DNA of 64,000 nt from contig CM066984.1 of NCBI GenBank assembly GCA_033977485.1, positions 44,213,100 to 44,277,099 of the forward strand, given 5' to 3'. The DNA is from Hydrangea macrophylla. Its lineage: Eukaryota > Streptophyta > Magnoliopsida > Cornales > Hydrangeaceae. The position numbers and the translations under genes are program-made. The notes under the pieces were generated by a model. That model made no database searches. It was not told where the DNA came from and worked only from the letters and a program-made list of their open reading frames with translations. Shown here one piece after another: positions 11,851 to 23,862 of the stretch. Within the stretch, counting starts at the first letter, position 1. Every line of letters starts with the position of its first letter.

Positions 11851-12830
11851 AAGTAAGAGGATCACTGAGACGAATCCAACTCATCAGTCTCTTCATATCT
11901 AAGCTCACTGTAACTTATGATCTGCTTTTTAACTTGTTGAAAAAATGGAAGAAATTCTAATGGGACGATCAGTGCCAAGAGGCTTTCGATAAAATCAGGA
12001 CATATCTATTAAACCCACTGGTTCTTTCACCCCTGAAGACAGGGAAGCCTTTGCTGTTGTACTAATTCGTGTCAGAGAATGCTATGGGTTGCATGTTTGC
12101 CCATGAAGGAGATGAAGGGCATACAGAGAAAGCCATTTACTACTTGAGCAAGAGAATGACTGGATATGACTGGATGACTGGATATGAGCTGATGTATTCT
12201 CCGCTAGAAAAGACATATTGGGCTATGGTTTGGGCCATTCGTCGTCTAAGGCATTATATGTTGGTCTTCCCTGTTGCTTTGGTCTCCCGAATGGATCATT
12301 TGAAGTGCCTCTTTGAAAAACCAGCATTGACCAGTAGAATTTTTCGGTGGACCTTGATGCTATCTGAGTCTGAATTGACACATGCTACAAGCAAATCTCT
12401 AAAAGGAAGGGCTATCACAGAACATTTAGTAGAACATCGGATAAGTTTGAAAAATGAAGAAGAATTTATGTTCCTTAACGAAGGATTGATAGAATTAAGA
12501 GAAGATGTGTGGAAAATGTACTTTGATGGAGTTGCAAACCAGAAAGGGTATAGAGTAGGGATCATCCTTGTATCCTCTAAAGGAGCACATACCCCATTCG
12601 CTACAACATTGTCGAGTACGAAGCTTGTATCTTGGGGTTTGAAGTCGCATTAACTTTGGTAGTAAGGAACTTGACATATTTGGGGATTCCAATCTGATCA
12701 TATCCCAAGTTCAAGGAGACTAGAAAGTCAAAGAAGAAAAGTTAAAGCCTTATCATGAGTACCTTGATTATCTACGAACCCGTTTCTTGAATATCACGTT
12801 CTTCTACCTACCTCGAGAATAAAATCAGCT
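11850..12830 (+). pseudogene. Element A: RNase H region with second (archaeal-type) RNase H trace
   Basis: It removes RNA from the RNA-DNA hybrid. After the RT, phrases such as WDDQCQEAFDKIRTYLLNP, YYLSKRMTGYE, PLEKTYWAMVWAIRRLRHYML and PALTSRIFRWTLML belong to the gypsy connection/RNase H region. From about 12480, WKMYFDGVANQKGYRVGIILVSSKGAHTPFA resembles the extra archaeal-type RNase H known from Tat elements. A 12-bp tandem slip repeats GGATATGACTGGAT near 12163-12185. Frame breaks occur near 11835, 11965, 12063, 12610 and 12720. This copy keeps about 390 nt that are deleted from the same place in B. Confidence 0.75.
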
Positions 12831-14103
12831 AGTAGACTCCTTGGCTACTTTAGTCTTAATGATTGAGATTCCTGTGGGGATAAAGTTAACTCCGTTGATG
12901 ATTGAACAAAGAGAAAAGCCATCTTATGAGATGATTAGGGAAATAGAAGAAGCAAAAGAGCATTCGTGGTACACCGACGTATGGAACTTCATTAAAAATA
13001 TAGAATATCCAGAAGGTGCATCCGAGAAAGACAAGAGATCCATAAGAAGATTCTAGGCTTAGTTCATGATTTGTGGCGGAAGTCTGCTAAAGAAGTCTTA
13101 CAATGGGTTTAACTTGACGTGTTTATATGGGAACAATGCAAAGAAGATGATGGGGCAAATTCACGAAGGGGTGTGTGGTCCTCACATGAGTAGACACATG
13201 TTAGCCAAAAAGATCATCCGACAGGGGTATTATTGGACTACTATGGATAGAGACTACTACGAATATGTCAGAAGATGTCATAAGTGTCTGATCTATGCTA
13301 ATATGAAGCATGTGCTGCCATCACTACTATACAACATGACTACCCCTTGGCCATTCTCAGTTTGGGGAATAGATGTTATTGGAAAAGTAACCCTGAAGAA
13401 GTATAATGGGCATCAAGACATCCTGGCAGTAATTGATTATTTTAAGAAGAAATATAATATATCGATACGAGGTCCCTGATGAGTTGATATCCAATCATGG
13501 CAGTCACTTCCAGAAAGAAGTTTTGGATTGACTAGAAGAATACAAGATCATGCATCATATGTTAGCACCATATAGGCCACAATTCTAAGAAAGATGACTG
13601 ATACATACCAAGATTTACATGAGAAACTACCATATGCGCCGTAGGGATACAAAACGTTATCAGAGCATTTACAGGAGCTACTCCTTATTCCTTGGCTTAT
13701 GAAATGGAAGCAGTACTCCCAATTAAAATAGAACTACCATCGCTAAGAAGTGTGGCTAAATCCGAGATTCTAGAATTTGATTGGCTAAAAACAATATGAA
13801 GAGCTAATGTTACTTAATGAAAATAGGTTAGCTACAATCGATCATGTGCATTTGTATCAGAGAAGAATAGCTCGAGCATTCAAGAAGAATGTCCATCCAA
13901 GAAAACTTAAGGAAGGCAACATTGTACTTAAAGAATTAAAAGTACTAGTTTATGATCCTAGAGGGAAATTCAAGCCAAATTGGGTTGGTCTGTACATCAT
14001 CAATAAGCTTTTCTCTGGAGGAGCAGCATACCTGATGGATCTAGATGAAGTTGAATTCAATCAGCCAATAAACATTGATCGTGTCAAGAAATATTATGCT
14101 TAA
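12830..14103 (+). pseudogene. Element A: integrase (internally deleted)
   Basis: Integrase joins element DNA to the genome. The zinc-binding N-terminus is visible (HEGVCGPHMSRHMLAKKIIRQGYYWTTMDRDYYEYVRRCHKC, about 13166-13290), followed by the first catalytic Asp in WGIDVIGK (about 13362-13385). After DYFKKK (13440) the core is scrambled. The second Asp region (SNHGSHF) is out of frame, and the segment containing the catalytic Glu is missing around 13575. The C-terminal part, RGKFKPNWVGLYIINKLFSGGAAYLMDLDEVEF...NIDRVKKYYA, ends at TAA 14101-14103. Collinear with B integrase. Dead copy. Confidence 0.85.
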
Positions 14104-14880
14104 AACCTTTCTTTCAAACCTTTGATTTCAAAAAATCCAGCCTTCGAGGAACTACGCTTGACCTGATTCCCACTTGGGGATACATAGACAACCTACCTAG
14201 TTCGGTCATTGCTCTTGAAAATTTAGCCATACCTTAAATACCCGTTTCTTTCAAACCTCAGCTGAACTACTTTGGGCCTAATTCCCACTTGGGGATAAGT
14301 AGGCAAGCTTCCCTGGCTCTCGGTCCCTGAACCTTGCAAACTAGGGGCAAACTTTTAAGTTTTCCCAAAGCCTCAAGATATCACTACCACTAGGGGCAAA
14401 ACTGCGTTTGCCCAAACTTCCATTTATCCCTATCAACTAGGGGCAATCTTTCATTTGCCCATACCCTACTACCTGTTCTCTCTGGATCACTTGGCTATCA
14501 GAATTAAGCACCTAAGTGAAAGACCTTATAATTCTTGATATTAAGTTAAAAAGTTCTTAAGCAATCTAAATATGTGAGTCTAATGTCAAGACTGAGGCAT
14601 TACATCAAAATTTTCAAAGCTTCAAGATTATATGCAAAGTTAATGCAATATCCTGCTACAAGATAAATTTTCATTTCAAACATACAAATCCCTAGAAACT
14701 CAAACATCAAAGTCAAAAGACATTGTTGAGAAAGGGAATCGTCAGAAATTTCCTTTTCCTATAACCGAGCCATGCGTGTCAATGTGCAAAATGTCAAGCA
14801 AACCAACCTCGTGACAAAGAATGTGAAGCAAAAGCAAAGGATAACATAAAGCAGTGTCACCAAAGTCAAGGGTACAAGCC
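14104..14880 (+). other. Element A: 3' untranslated segment with repeated modules and hairpins
   Basis: No gene. Two copies of a module reading GAACTAC...CTGATTCCCACTTGGGGATA..TAGGCA occur near 14148 and 14265. A short hairpin family (AGGGGCAAA...TTTGCCC) recurs near 14343, 14393 and 14438. The clearest is GGGCAAA 14394-14400 paired with TTTGCCC 14407-14413. The same modules follow the integrase stop in B (36100-36360). Confidence 0.65.
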
Positions 14881-14889
14881 CATCAAGTC

Positions 14890-16830
14890 TCAAATAGAAT
14901 ACATCAACATTAGTCTCAGTACAGAAAGCAATAGAACAAGAAAAACAGTCATGGGTACATGGTAATCATTAGAGTCAGCGACAACGAGTAGTCTGTGGGT
15001 ACCGAGCAGGCATATCTGAGGCCGTAGAACTATCACCATCATTAATTTGGCACCTTCATCTAGACATGCCAGCCCCACCAGAAGGGCCTATATTCATCCG
15101 CTCCAACTATGATTGTAGCTGCCTGACTTGGGCCACCTATCGAAAGAAAGAATCAGTATAGGGTTGAAAATGCAATGAAAAGAAGGAGAGATCAAGAAAT
15201 TTACCAGAGTCGCATCTCGATCTATATAAGTCTGACACATGCCATCCCACTGCAAAAGAAGAAAGATGAGATCAGAATGATCAGGAGAATCAGAAGTAAT
15301 GGGTTTGTATAAAAGTACTCACGTGTCCCTCCCGGACAAGGCTCCAAGCTCTCAGATTCTGTGCATAAGCCCGCTCTTCATTGAAAATAGCTCACGGAAC
15401 TGACTCATATTGCTCTGAAACTAGCTAAGGTTCCACAAGATCATGGGGAATCTCCACAGAGGAAATAATTCCACGCAGCATAGTCTAAGCTTGCTAGTCA
15501 CAAGAAGGAATGGGAGTAAAGGTCAGCCAGGGCCATCCACAAAAGAGTTCCCCTATAAATGATAATAAGAAATAAGAGAAAACAAGCATTTAATCAAAAA
15601 TAAAGAAACCATAAAATACATGCGAGTAATCCGAGAGCGGGAAATTGGGCATCAGATAAGTGGCTCTGAAGACATCATAGTTCTCCTCAAATAGAGTAAA
15701 TGAGGCAGAAGGAATTTCGTTCAAAGCATTGACAAGATCATCATCTTCCAAATTCTACGCCAACCTCATGCAAGAAGGCGAGTCTTGTGGCACTAAGATA
15801 TGATCCTCCAAATCAGTCTGAGGAGCTACTCTTTCCCCAAGATACCACTCAAGAATAGAGGGACCCTCAAGAATAATCCTCTCTCCTGTCATTAGTCTAG
15901 CCAAGCCGATCTCACTCATGTCACCATTTGTTACCCAAGGATGCTAGTTAACTTGATTAAACCTAAAACAGACAAGGAAATCCCTACAAGAAATGACATT
16001 GTGAGCACCATTTTTGACACCTACAGCTTGATGACGCCACTTCAAAACCCGTGGAAAAATATGCATCTCTTCCTCCTAGAATGATGGAGTTGTCATGGAA
16101 AAGTACTCAAAGGCCCACAACTACAAAAGAATATATAGTAGTGGTCAGAAAATAGAATATCAATGATAAAACTTAGAATGAAAATATTTTGCTAAGCCAC
16201 AAAATCCAGGGGATTTGCCTCGTGAATGCTCCCCCATATGACTATAAAGAATGGCTAAGCCGGAAGAACCCCAGTCAAAGTCTACAATCTCCTCAAGATT
16301 TTGAAGGCTGGAATTCGCTCAGCTCGAGTAGAGAAAAGAGAGCAGCCGAGCAAATATAAGATAAAAGCGTGGGTAAGCTGCATATCAGTGAATCGAGCTA
16401 CTTTTTCAAAAGGGCAAGACGATGTAATGCCCACACTAGATCCATGAAGATCTTTTGGGTCAGAATAGTTTCCAGAAGTCGTTCGATAATAGTGGGGTGT
16501 CTGTGGATATTCTTCATAAAGGCAAGACGATGCCCACCAAATGAGATGCGGATAATCGTAAAGTCAAATGGGGTCATGGTTATCTCCCTAAAAGGCATGT
16601 GGAAAGTATTTGTGGAATCCTACCACCTCTCAGCAAGAGCTTGAATCATGACCAAATCATTGGCAGATCTCTCTAATAAAGTTACAAAAGACCCAAAGCC
16701 TGCTTGTTTGTTATTGGCTACTACTTGGGGACGTGATTCTGACAATTCATTGAATCATTCAAGGCATTTTCCATGGCTGCAATGACCTTTGAGGTGCCCT
16801 AGCACATTCTATAAGGAAATTGAAGGATGA
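14890..16830 (-). pseudogene. Element A: antisense plant-mobile-domain (PMD) gene, intron-containing relic
   Basis: On the minus strand, LAERW*DSTNTFHMPFREITMTPFDFTIIRISFGGHRLA (16640-16540) is the core of the plant mobile domain found in transposon-related and some host proteins. Further pieces in order are ILYLLGCSLFSTRAE (about 16330), DFDWGSSGLAILYSHMGEHS (about 16250-16190), AQNLRAWSLVREGH (about 15370-15330), WDGMCQTYIDRDATL (about 15250) and a short coiled-coil-like VAQVRQLQSQLERMN (about 15130-15090). The pieces are separated by segments with GT...AG ends, for example donors after 15330 and 15205 and acceptors before 15253 and 15137. The order and intron places follow the PMD gene of B (38436-41272). 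Many frameshifts and stops. The 5' part is cut off by element D at 16866. Confidence 0.7.
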
Positions 16831-17175
16831 TTCCTAAGTATTTACAAGAATTTGGAAGCACACATTATAATACCCTGTATTTTCAATAATTATTTATGTA
16901 GAGAGATTTTATATACTTCCCTTAATCATATTTGAAATTTCATCGTCCATCGATCGAAGCTCTTTCGAGCGATCGAGAATCCCCAAAGTTCAAGCGATCG
17001 AACCTTTCTCGAGCAATCGAAACCCTACCAACATAAATTTAATACGTGCTCCCAACTTCAATCGATCAAATTTTTTTCAATCGATATAACTGGCCGATTT
17101 GAGTTCGAGTGATCGAACATCCTTCGATCGATCGATCGAACCTGTAATGATAAAAATTCCCAGGTTTCCTGCAAA

Positions 17176-17653
17176 CAATGTGTAACACCCCGTAATTTTC
17201 AAGATATAAATATTTATTTTTATATGTTAATGTGGCCACCTAAATTTTTATATGTGATAAATTAGCTATGCGTATTTATGTTTATGGTTATATATCTATG
17301 TGTATTAATTTTTTTTGTACAAATTACGATATGAATATTTTTATAAACTTAAGTGATGGGATAAATTTGTGTAAGCTTAAATTTTAAAGAATTGATGTGT
17401 TTATAATTTAGTAGTGTTTATAGGGCTCATAAATATTCTAAACAATGTATTTAACATAAGAATTAAGTACCTGGGTCATGGGTACCCAATGGGTAACTCA
17501 TTTTAGTACTTTGCAATGCACTTTGGGGTCATATGATGTATTTTTATGAAGGGGTAAAAATAGAAACGGGATTATGTCTTGTTAACCCTATATTAGTTCT
17601 CCCAACAATACATTCACCCCTACTATCTAAACCCTAGCCCCCAATACACTTCT

Positions 17654-17711
<58 letters not shown>

Positions 17712-20006
17712 AGAAGAAGAAGAAGAAGAAGGAAGAAAGAATGAGAAGAAGAAGAGAACAAGAGAGGACAATAGGGACTCCAAACCTTTGGCTTGCTTAA
17801 TCATCATCAACCTTGAATCCATAAATTGGTGAGTTAACTTGTTATTTACTTTCAATCTCGTTTGATTGAAAATTTAAATGTATAGAATATTATATTAGTA
17901 TGGTTATGGATTATGAGATTTAGGTTTTTTTTTACAATGATTGAAGTTGTGATTTGAGATTTATAGATGAGCATTGAACATACATTTGAGCAAGTATTCA
18001 ATTTTCGGATTTGGGATTTTCACGGATCGGATTTTAGTAGAAAATTCATAATAAATCATATGTTGGAGTTTTCGTGATTCTGTTTGCATAGGCCTGTAGG
18101 AAACGCAATTCTGCACAACTTTCGTCTAATAGAATTTTTCCCAATTCTGCACCGTTTGGGCAGAAAAATTATATTACAGTAGCAGTGAATGGTAACTCCG
18201 AATTTCGAATTTATGTTTATGAAAATTGTTAGAGATGTTTCTTTGTGCGGAATTATTATGAGGAATAATTTTAGTCCATGTTGGTTTTGGGACTGTTTAA
18301 TGTAAGGGTGTGTTTGGGACTGTTTTAAATAGTATTGTTGAGTGTCGATTTTATATGCTATGTATTAAGAAACCCCAACTTATTCTATGTGTGGTATTAA
18401 ATAATTATTATGAAAATACTACGCCAGAGACTTGAATAGAATTTTGGCAAAAAAAGGTCTTATCGTGAATAATCGGATAATGATATTCCATGGAATAAAT
18501 GATAAATTCCCGAAGTGGTTATGACGTGATTATACCCTCATGAATGGGTACTTATGAGAATTAACGTAGATGGTAAGAAACTGGGAAAAGACCTTAGTGT
18601 TCACTACTCCCCGTTGTTGTGTTATTGTTTTTTGTAGCTCGCACTCTTTTGCCAGTGGCTTCGTGATCAAGCTGGCTTAAGACTTGTTGAGTGTACTTTT
18701 TGCCAGTGGCTTCGTGATCAAGCTAGCCTAAGCCTTATGCTCGGCTTATATTGTATAGACGTCTTGACATATTGACCAGCCGTCCGTTATGTATACCTGG
18801 TTTGGTTGATACCCCAACCAAACTGGCACCGGAGTGGGTGTTGGTAGTATGTCCGGGCACACATGGGATATATGTGTGGGCTGTACCATGGAGGGTGGCC
18901 AACTGGTGAACCTAAGGAACACAAAGATAATTAAAGGTTAATAAATAATGACAATGGAGCATTTCATAAGACTGATAAGTTTGGAATAATTAATGCGACG
19001 TTTAAGTTAGAATTGGAAATATTGTTTACGGACTTGTTTGCTTGGTTTGTGATAATTATATATTACAGGATGGTGGGTCCACTAACTTTTATGCAGGGCT
19101 GACTCACCATAGATATTCGACCGGTAAGTATTCAGTTGTGTTTATTCGGGGTTGGAGGCACTGCCACCACATTGAAGGAAACTACCGTTCTGTCCTGAAT
19201 GTGCGTGGAACTACAGTTCTAACCCGACATGAATTATGTGTGATGACATTGTTTATTTTCTGTGCAACGATATTATATGATATAAGGTGGTTATGTTTTT
19301 CTTTGCGAGTACTTTTGGGAGTCTATGGGACACCGTTGTTCCCTAAGACTCGTTTTATATTTTTTTGTTAACTCATACCAGTATTTATATACTGACCCGG
19401 GTGCGTAATGCATTCGGGGCGTTTCTATATGAAACGTAGTCGAATGTATATGCAGGTTTAGTATTTGGAGATTTTCTTTGAAGCTTCGTTTTGGGTGAAG
19501 AGATTGTCGCGGTGTTGTTTATTATTAGAGTGTTGTACTTATTTTTTTTTGTTGTACTTTATTTTATTTCTGGCAGTGTGGGCCATATGTGTATAATTGT
19601 AATAAGGATTATATATTGGGTATTGGGAACGTTGTAGTTGTTCTGACCAATGGATGAATTAATTTTTATGCTTATTTATTTTCTTTCCACTGAACTCTGT
19701 AAAGAGGGTTTTATGGAATGAATATAATATTTCTTTTGTTAATCGAAATGATGTAATGTGTAATGGAGTTTAATTTCTTTTATAATGAAAATGAATGTTT
19801 GGGAATACAAGTTTAATAATAAAGAGTTTTCCCTTAAACACAAAATCACATATACTTATTTAATGAGTATAAAATAATATTTTCAATAATTATCTATTAG
19901 TCTGTGTGAGTGTGTCACTCTCGATGTTTTGGAAATTGAATATTAGTCTAGATACATGCTCTGGAATAAATATTTGGTTGTCCAAAAATCGGGGTGTGAC
20001 ACAATG
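17176..20006 (+). mobile_element. Solo LTR S with 5-bp target duplication CAATG
   Basis: The LTR itself is 17181-20001 (2821 bp), from TGTAACACCCCG to CGGGGTGTGACA, so its ends form an extended inverted repeat (TGTAACACCCC against TGTCACACCCC). CAATG flanks it at 17176-17180 and 20002-20006. The flanks join to the sequence seen uninterrupted at about 20493 (ACAAACAATGCCATCTG), which confirms a clean insertion. It is related to the D LTR but distinct. It contains a (GA)n/(GAA)n run at 17659-17735 and a direct duplication of a TTTTGCCAGTGGCTTCGTG segment at about 18647 and 18700. Its orientation is taken from the TGTAACACCCC start. No internal sequence is present. Confidence 0.9.
17659..17735. 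repeat. (GA)n then (GAA)n microsatellite
   Basis: About 25 GA units (17659-17708) are followed by GAA/AAG units. It lies within solo LTR S. The minus-strand open frame through it is low-complexity Ser/Leu and is not a gene. Confidence 0.9.
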
Positions 20007-22403
20007 CCATCTGCCCTTCCCTTCCTTCTATATATACAATTATGTGTGTGTGTTGAGGTGCTTAGAACACCTGAGAGTTTGACAGAGCTAGAGAGTTGTG
20101 TGTGTGCTTTTGTTACTATATATACTCATATATATATATATTCAGTATAGAGAGAAGAAGAAGAAGAAGAAGAAGGAAAAGAGAAGGAGATGGAGAGAGA
20201 GAGAGACAGACAAGATGCAAAGACAGATGAGATAGAGAGGAGACGCCATTAAAGCTCGGAGAAACTAAAGCTTGCCAAATGCGCCTTAAAGAAGTTCGGT
20301 GAGTTCCAAACTTACTCGGTAGCTTAGTTATGATGTTTTATGAATTTTGGACGAATTAATAATCATCCAAACATCCACTATCATATTTTGCACGTTTCAC
20401 TGCAAAATTTATAGAAGACAGAGTTCGAGCGATCGAACATCCTTCGATCGATTGAACCTGTAATGATGAGAATTCCCAAGTTTCCCACAAACAATGCCAT
20501 CTGTCCCTCCCTTCTCTCTGTATATACAATTGTGCATATGTGTTGAGGTATTTAGAACACCTAAGAGTTTGAGAGAGCTAGAGAGTTATGTGTGTGCTTG
20601 TGTTATTATATATACTCATACATCTATATATATCCATATATATTCAGCAGAGAGAGAGAAGAAGAAGAAGAAGAAGAAGAAGACGGAAAAGAGAAGGAGA
20701 TGGAGAGAGAGACAGAAGAGACGCAGAGATAGAGGAGAGAGGGAGGAGATGTCATTAAAGCTCGAAGAAACTAATGCTTGCCAAATGCGCCTTAACGAAG
20801 TTCGGTGAGTTCCAAACTCACTCGGTAGCTTAGTTGTGATGTTTTATGAATTCAGGACATATTAATAATCACCCAAACACCCCCTATCATATACTGCACA
20901 TTTCACTGCAAAATTTGTAGGAGACAGAGTTCGAGCGATCGAACTACATTCAATCGATCAAACATCCCTGAGTCTCAATTAATTGAAATGGCTTCAATTG
21001 ATTGAGACTAACTTGACTTCAATCGATCGAAAATACTTTGATCGATCGAACATCACAATTCTTCAATCGATCAAAATGACTTCAATAGATCGAACCTAGC
21101 AGAACATGGATATATTCCTTATGTTTATAATTTATAATGTGTGGTTATTTAATCGTTGTTTCATGTTTCTATTATGCAATATTAGGGATTACGAAGGTAA
21201 TGGGATGCGATAACGAGATTGAGATAAAATGCAGTCAGGTTTTGAATGTTAGTAATAATATGATACAAGAACAAGATAAGGATTGGAGATAATAACCGTG
21301 GGTAGCATTGAGTAACTGGTGTTTGAGTCAGTGGGTTATTGGTTATCTTTGAGGTTATGTGAGTCGAGCTGATGATTTCACTCAGGTTGAATCCGATAAG
21401 TGGGTAACAAGGATTTAATCTGGATCGTGAGAATTATGGGTGCACAGTACTCGTAAGAGTTCTTAAAAGCAGTGAACAGTAAGAGTTCTTAAAAGTGGTG
21501 AACAAGAGTAGATGTGGCACGCCCATGGTTTATATTTACCAGAGCTATGTATGTACGATACTCGCAAGCATTCTTAAAAATGGTGAACAGTAAGCGTTCT
21601 TTAAAGTGGTGAACAAGAGTATTGGTATGTCTGTAGACCAGTCGTTATATGAGAACAATGTATGGGTGCTCGCAAGAGTTATTAAAAGCGGTATAGCAGT
21701 GAACAAGAGCATTGGTATGTTGGGATGATATAATCAGTCGAGATAGTCAATTGGTATTGGTATAGTCAGCCTTAGAGTTGGTAGACAATGAGAATCGGTT
21801 AATGATGTGTCTGAATAAAAGAGGAAGAGATATAATTAATATCACTATTATATATAGTTCGTAACTGGTAATTGCGTTATTTCTATGAGACTGTGTTAGT
21901 TAGTTCTCACTCAGCTTTCAGTAAGCTGACGGCCTTTATTGCCTGGACATTCCCCGTCCAGACTACCCTATCCCTAACAATGTAGGTATTAGAACCTACG
22001 GGGATGGATACTACCCAGGGTTGGAATATGCAGAGGATGGCCCCACTAATGCTGGTTATACTAGAGAGGAGCACTATGCTGACAGCTATCCTTATGCCAG
22101 CTGAAGACCTGAAGATAGTTATTTAGTTTATTTCAGTTATTCTGTTGAACTCTGTTTTGTTTTAGTTTGACGAGTACTTGGGCATATGTTGTCTCCAGAC
22201 CTATTGTGATCCTATGGACCGCACTCTAATGTTTATAATAGATAGAACCGTTTTATATTAAGTTAGTTACTGTTCCTTTTGTTTTGTTGGACTAATACTG
22301 CATGGTGTGGATTATTAGTGACTTTTACTTGTCATTCCCTATAGACCCTAAAAGGAAATTTATTTTTCTCTATTTTTGCTACTCCGGGGCGTGACAGGAT
22401 TTT

Positions 22404-22416
22404 TGGTATCAGAGCC
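22404..22416 (+). other. Primer-binding site of element D
   Basis: TGGTATCAGAGCC lies 7 nt after the LTR end and matches the initiator-Met tRNA 3' end used by many plant Ty3/gypsy and Ty1/copia elements. Confidence 0.9.
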
Positions 22417-22555
22417 CTAGGTTTATGATACTTTCATTCATTGATGGATTCTACACCATTTGGTCCTAGTAATCGAGTTTCCTTGAGATGAGATATGAGT
22501 TTAATATAAGTTTATCCTCCTGACGATAGTTAGTTTTCCTTTGCAGGTTAGCATT

Positions 22556-23476
22556 ATGGATCCAGAGTTCCATAAGTTTGTGATCGATGCCTATGGAGGA
22601 CATGTGATCCATGGGGATACTGTGGAGCTAGCTGATCCGGAGTTTTATCATGACCGCATACACCAGACATCTAGCTGATATCTAGAGGAGGATATGTGGA
22701 AGGCTCTTTATGTGACCGGGAAGACCCGCCCTACCAAGATGCGTATGGATGCTTTCCATTCAACGAGGATTGGTAGGGATATGTACCAAGAAATTTTACG
22801 TTTGTTCTAGAGCAAGTTGGAGATGGACACTATTAAGCTTCGGGCCATTCTTGGAGGACCTATTGAGACAGCACCAACAGTAGCACCACTATCACCAGTA
22901 CCTGAAGTACCCATTCCAGAGTCACTAGAGGCTGAGCCAATGGTTGATGCTGAGCTAGAGGAGGATCTCGTAGATGACATCGAGCCAGTTGAGGATGACG
23001 AGGAGCCAGAGGAGGATCCGAAGGAGGACCCAGAGTTAGTCAATGAGGATGTTATTGCCATAGGGGATAATATAGTAGGAGATGAGGGTATAGAGGATGC
23101 TACAGCTGAGCTAAAGTAGATTATAGTACCTGAGATACCCATGGAGTTTGATTTACTAGCAGGACCCATACTTCATATGGCAGCAGAGTGGGTAGCAGCG
23201 ATGGTTGCACAGCCAACTAGAGTTCTGATAGGACAGGCTGCACTAGTAGATGCTATGGCCCTAGTTGGGAATTTTGTTAAATTAGTAACCGATATCGCCA
23301 AGCCAGCTTTCGGTGTCGAGGATATGGAGGTTGATGACATGATTGTCGAGGATTGGGATATAGGAGTGGTAGTTGGAGGAGCAATAGCACCAGTGGAGGC
23401 CGATCCACATGTGGAGATGAATATTGCACCAGAGGATGAGGCACCAGTAGGAGGATCAGATGCTGACAACTTTTGA
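22556..23476 (+). pseudogene. Element D: acidic reading frame upstream of gag (unrecognised)
   Basis: A single frame of about 307 codons runs from ATG 22556 (MDPEFHKFVIDAYGG) to TGA about 23474, broken by only three stops: TGA near 22676, TAG near 22808 and TAG 23117-23119. Each is one C-to-T change from CGA or CAG, or one G-to-A change from TGG. The middle is strongly acidic (EEDLVDDIEPVEDDEEPEEDPKEDPE, in two halves). The C-terminal third is hydrophobic then acidic. It lies between the primer-binding site and gag and in the same direction. I do not recognise the protein. It may be an extra sense ORF or an unusual gag N-terminus; a gap of about 390 bp separates it from gag. Confidence 0.5.
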
Positions 23477-23862
23477 GTCAAGGTCTGCAGGGTTTAGCTT
23501 TTGTTAGTTTATATTAGGACATGCTGTCCACCAAATTTTAGGAGCTTGAGAGATAGCTATTTGATCATAGCATTGTATAGATATTATCAGTAGTAGTGGT
23601 AGTATTGTAAATAGCTGACCTTAGTAGTATTTTAGCCTTGTCCCATGTGGTACACAATTTGACTAATATGTACTATGCGGTACATCTTTTGATATTCATA
23701 TATCCGAGTAGTACTTTCGCTATTGATTGTATGTTTGAATGATATGTGTGTTTAGTAGAGCTGTTAAGTTCTTGCTGTTTCTCATTCTATCTTGTTTTTC
23801 ATTGCTACAAGAAGACTTTCAGCTAATCAATGGGCATCTTGTAGGCGACGCTCGTCACCATT
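23477..23862 (+). other. Element D: spacer between acidic frame and gag
   Basis: AT-rich, with several stops in all plus frames. GTAG-rich repeats (GTAGTAGTGGTAGTATTG) lie around 23590. I see no gene or clear signal. Confidence 0.4.

Larger units (their letters stand above)
17103..20930. repeat. Tandem duplication (about 0.5 kb) inside the D LTR, one copy split by S
   Basis: Unit 1 is 17103-17180 plus 20002-20420 and unit 2 is 20421-20930. Both run from CGAG(T/C)GATCGAACATCCTTCGATC through CAATGCCATCTG, a TATATACAATT box, GAGAGTT.TGTGTGTGC, a GAA-rich run and GTTCGGTGAGTTCC to TTTCACTGCAAAATTT. The duplication therefore copied the palindrome cluster and the TATA box together, giving the LTR two promoter-like blocks. 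S landed in unit 1 afterwards. Confidence 0.8.
16866..22396 (+). mobile_element. Element D: 5' LTR, Tekay/Del-like, interrupted by solo LTR S
   Basis: It starts TATAATACCCTGTATTTTC (a decayed TGTAACACCCCGTATTTTC-like end) inside the PMD relic of A and ends CTCCGGGGCGTGACA, 7 nt before a TGGTATCAGAGCC primer-binding site. Without S (17181-20001 and one TSD copy) its length is about 2.7 kb. It carries TTCGATCGATCGAA clusters, a tandemly duplicated promoter segment, and a degenerate tandem repeat (GTAAGAGTTCTTAAAAGTGGTGAACA-like) at 21445-21700. TATA-like sequences lie at about 20030 and 20519. No protein is encoded. Confidence 0.75.

Noticed and set aside
17652..17855. Ser/Leu-rich minus frame
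   Set aside because: Translation of the GA/GAA microsatellite in solo LTR S.
19042..19371. 109-codon plus frame in solo LTR S
   Set aside because: It lies wholly within an LTR, has no recognisable domain, and the related D LTR shows no matching frame.
22807..23481. Ser/Gly-rich minus-strand frames opposite the acidic ORF of D
   Set aside because: Shadow frames of the acidic plus-strand coding sequence (GAG/GAT codons read in reverse).
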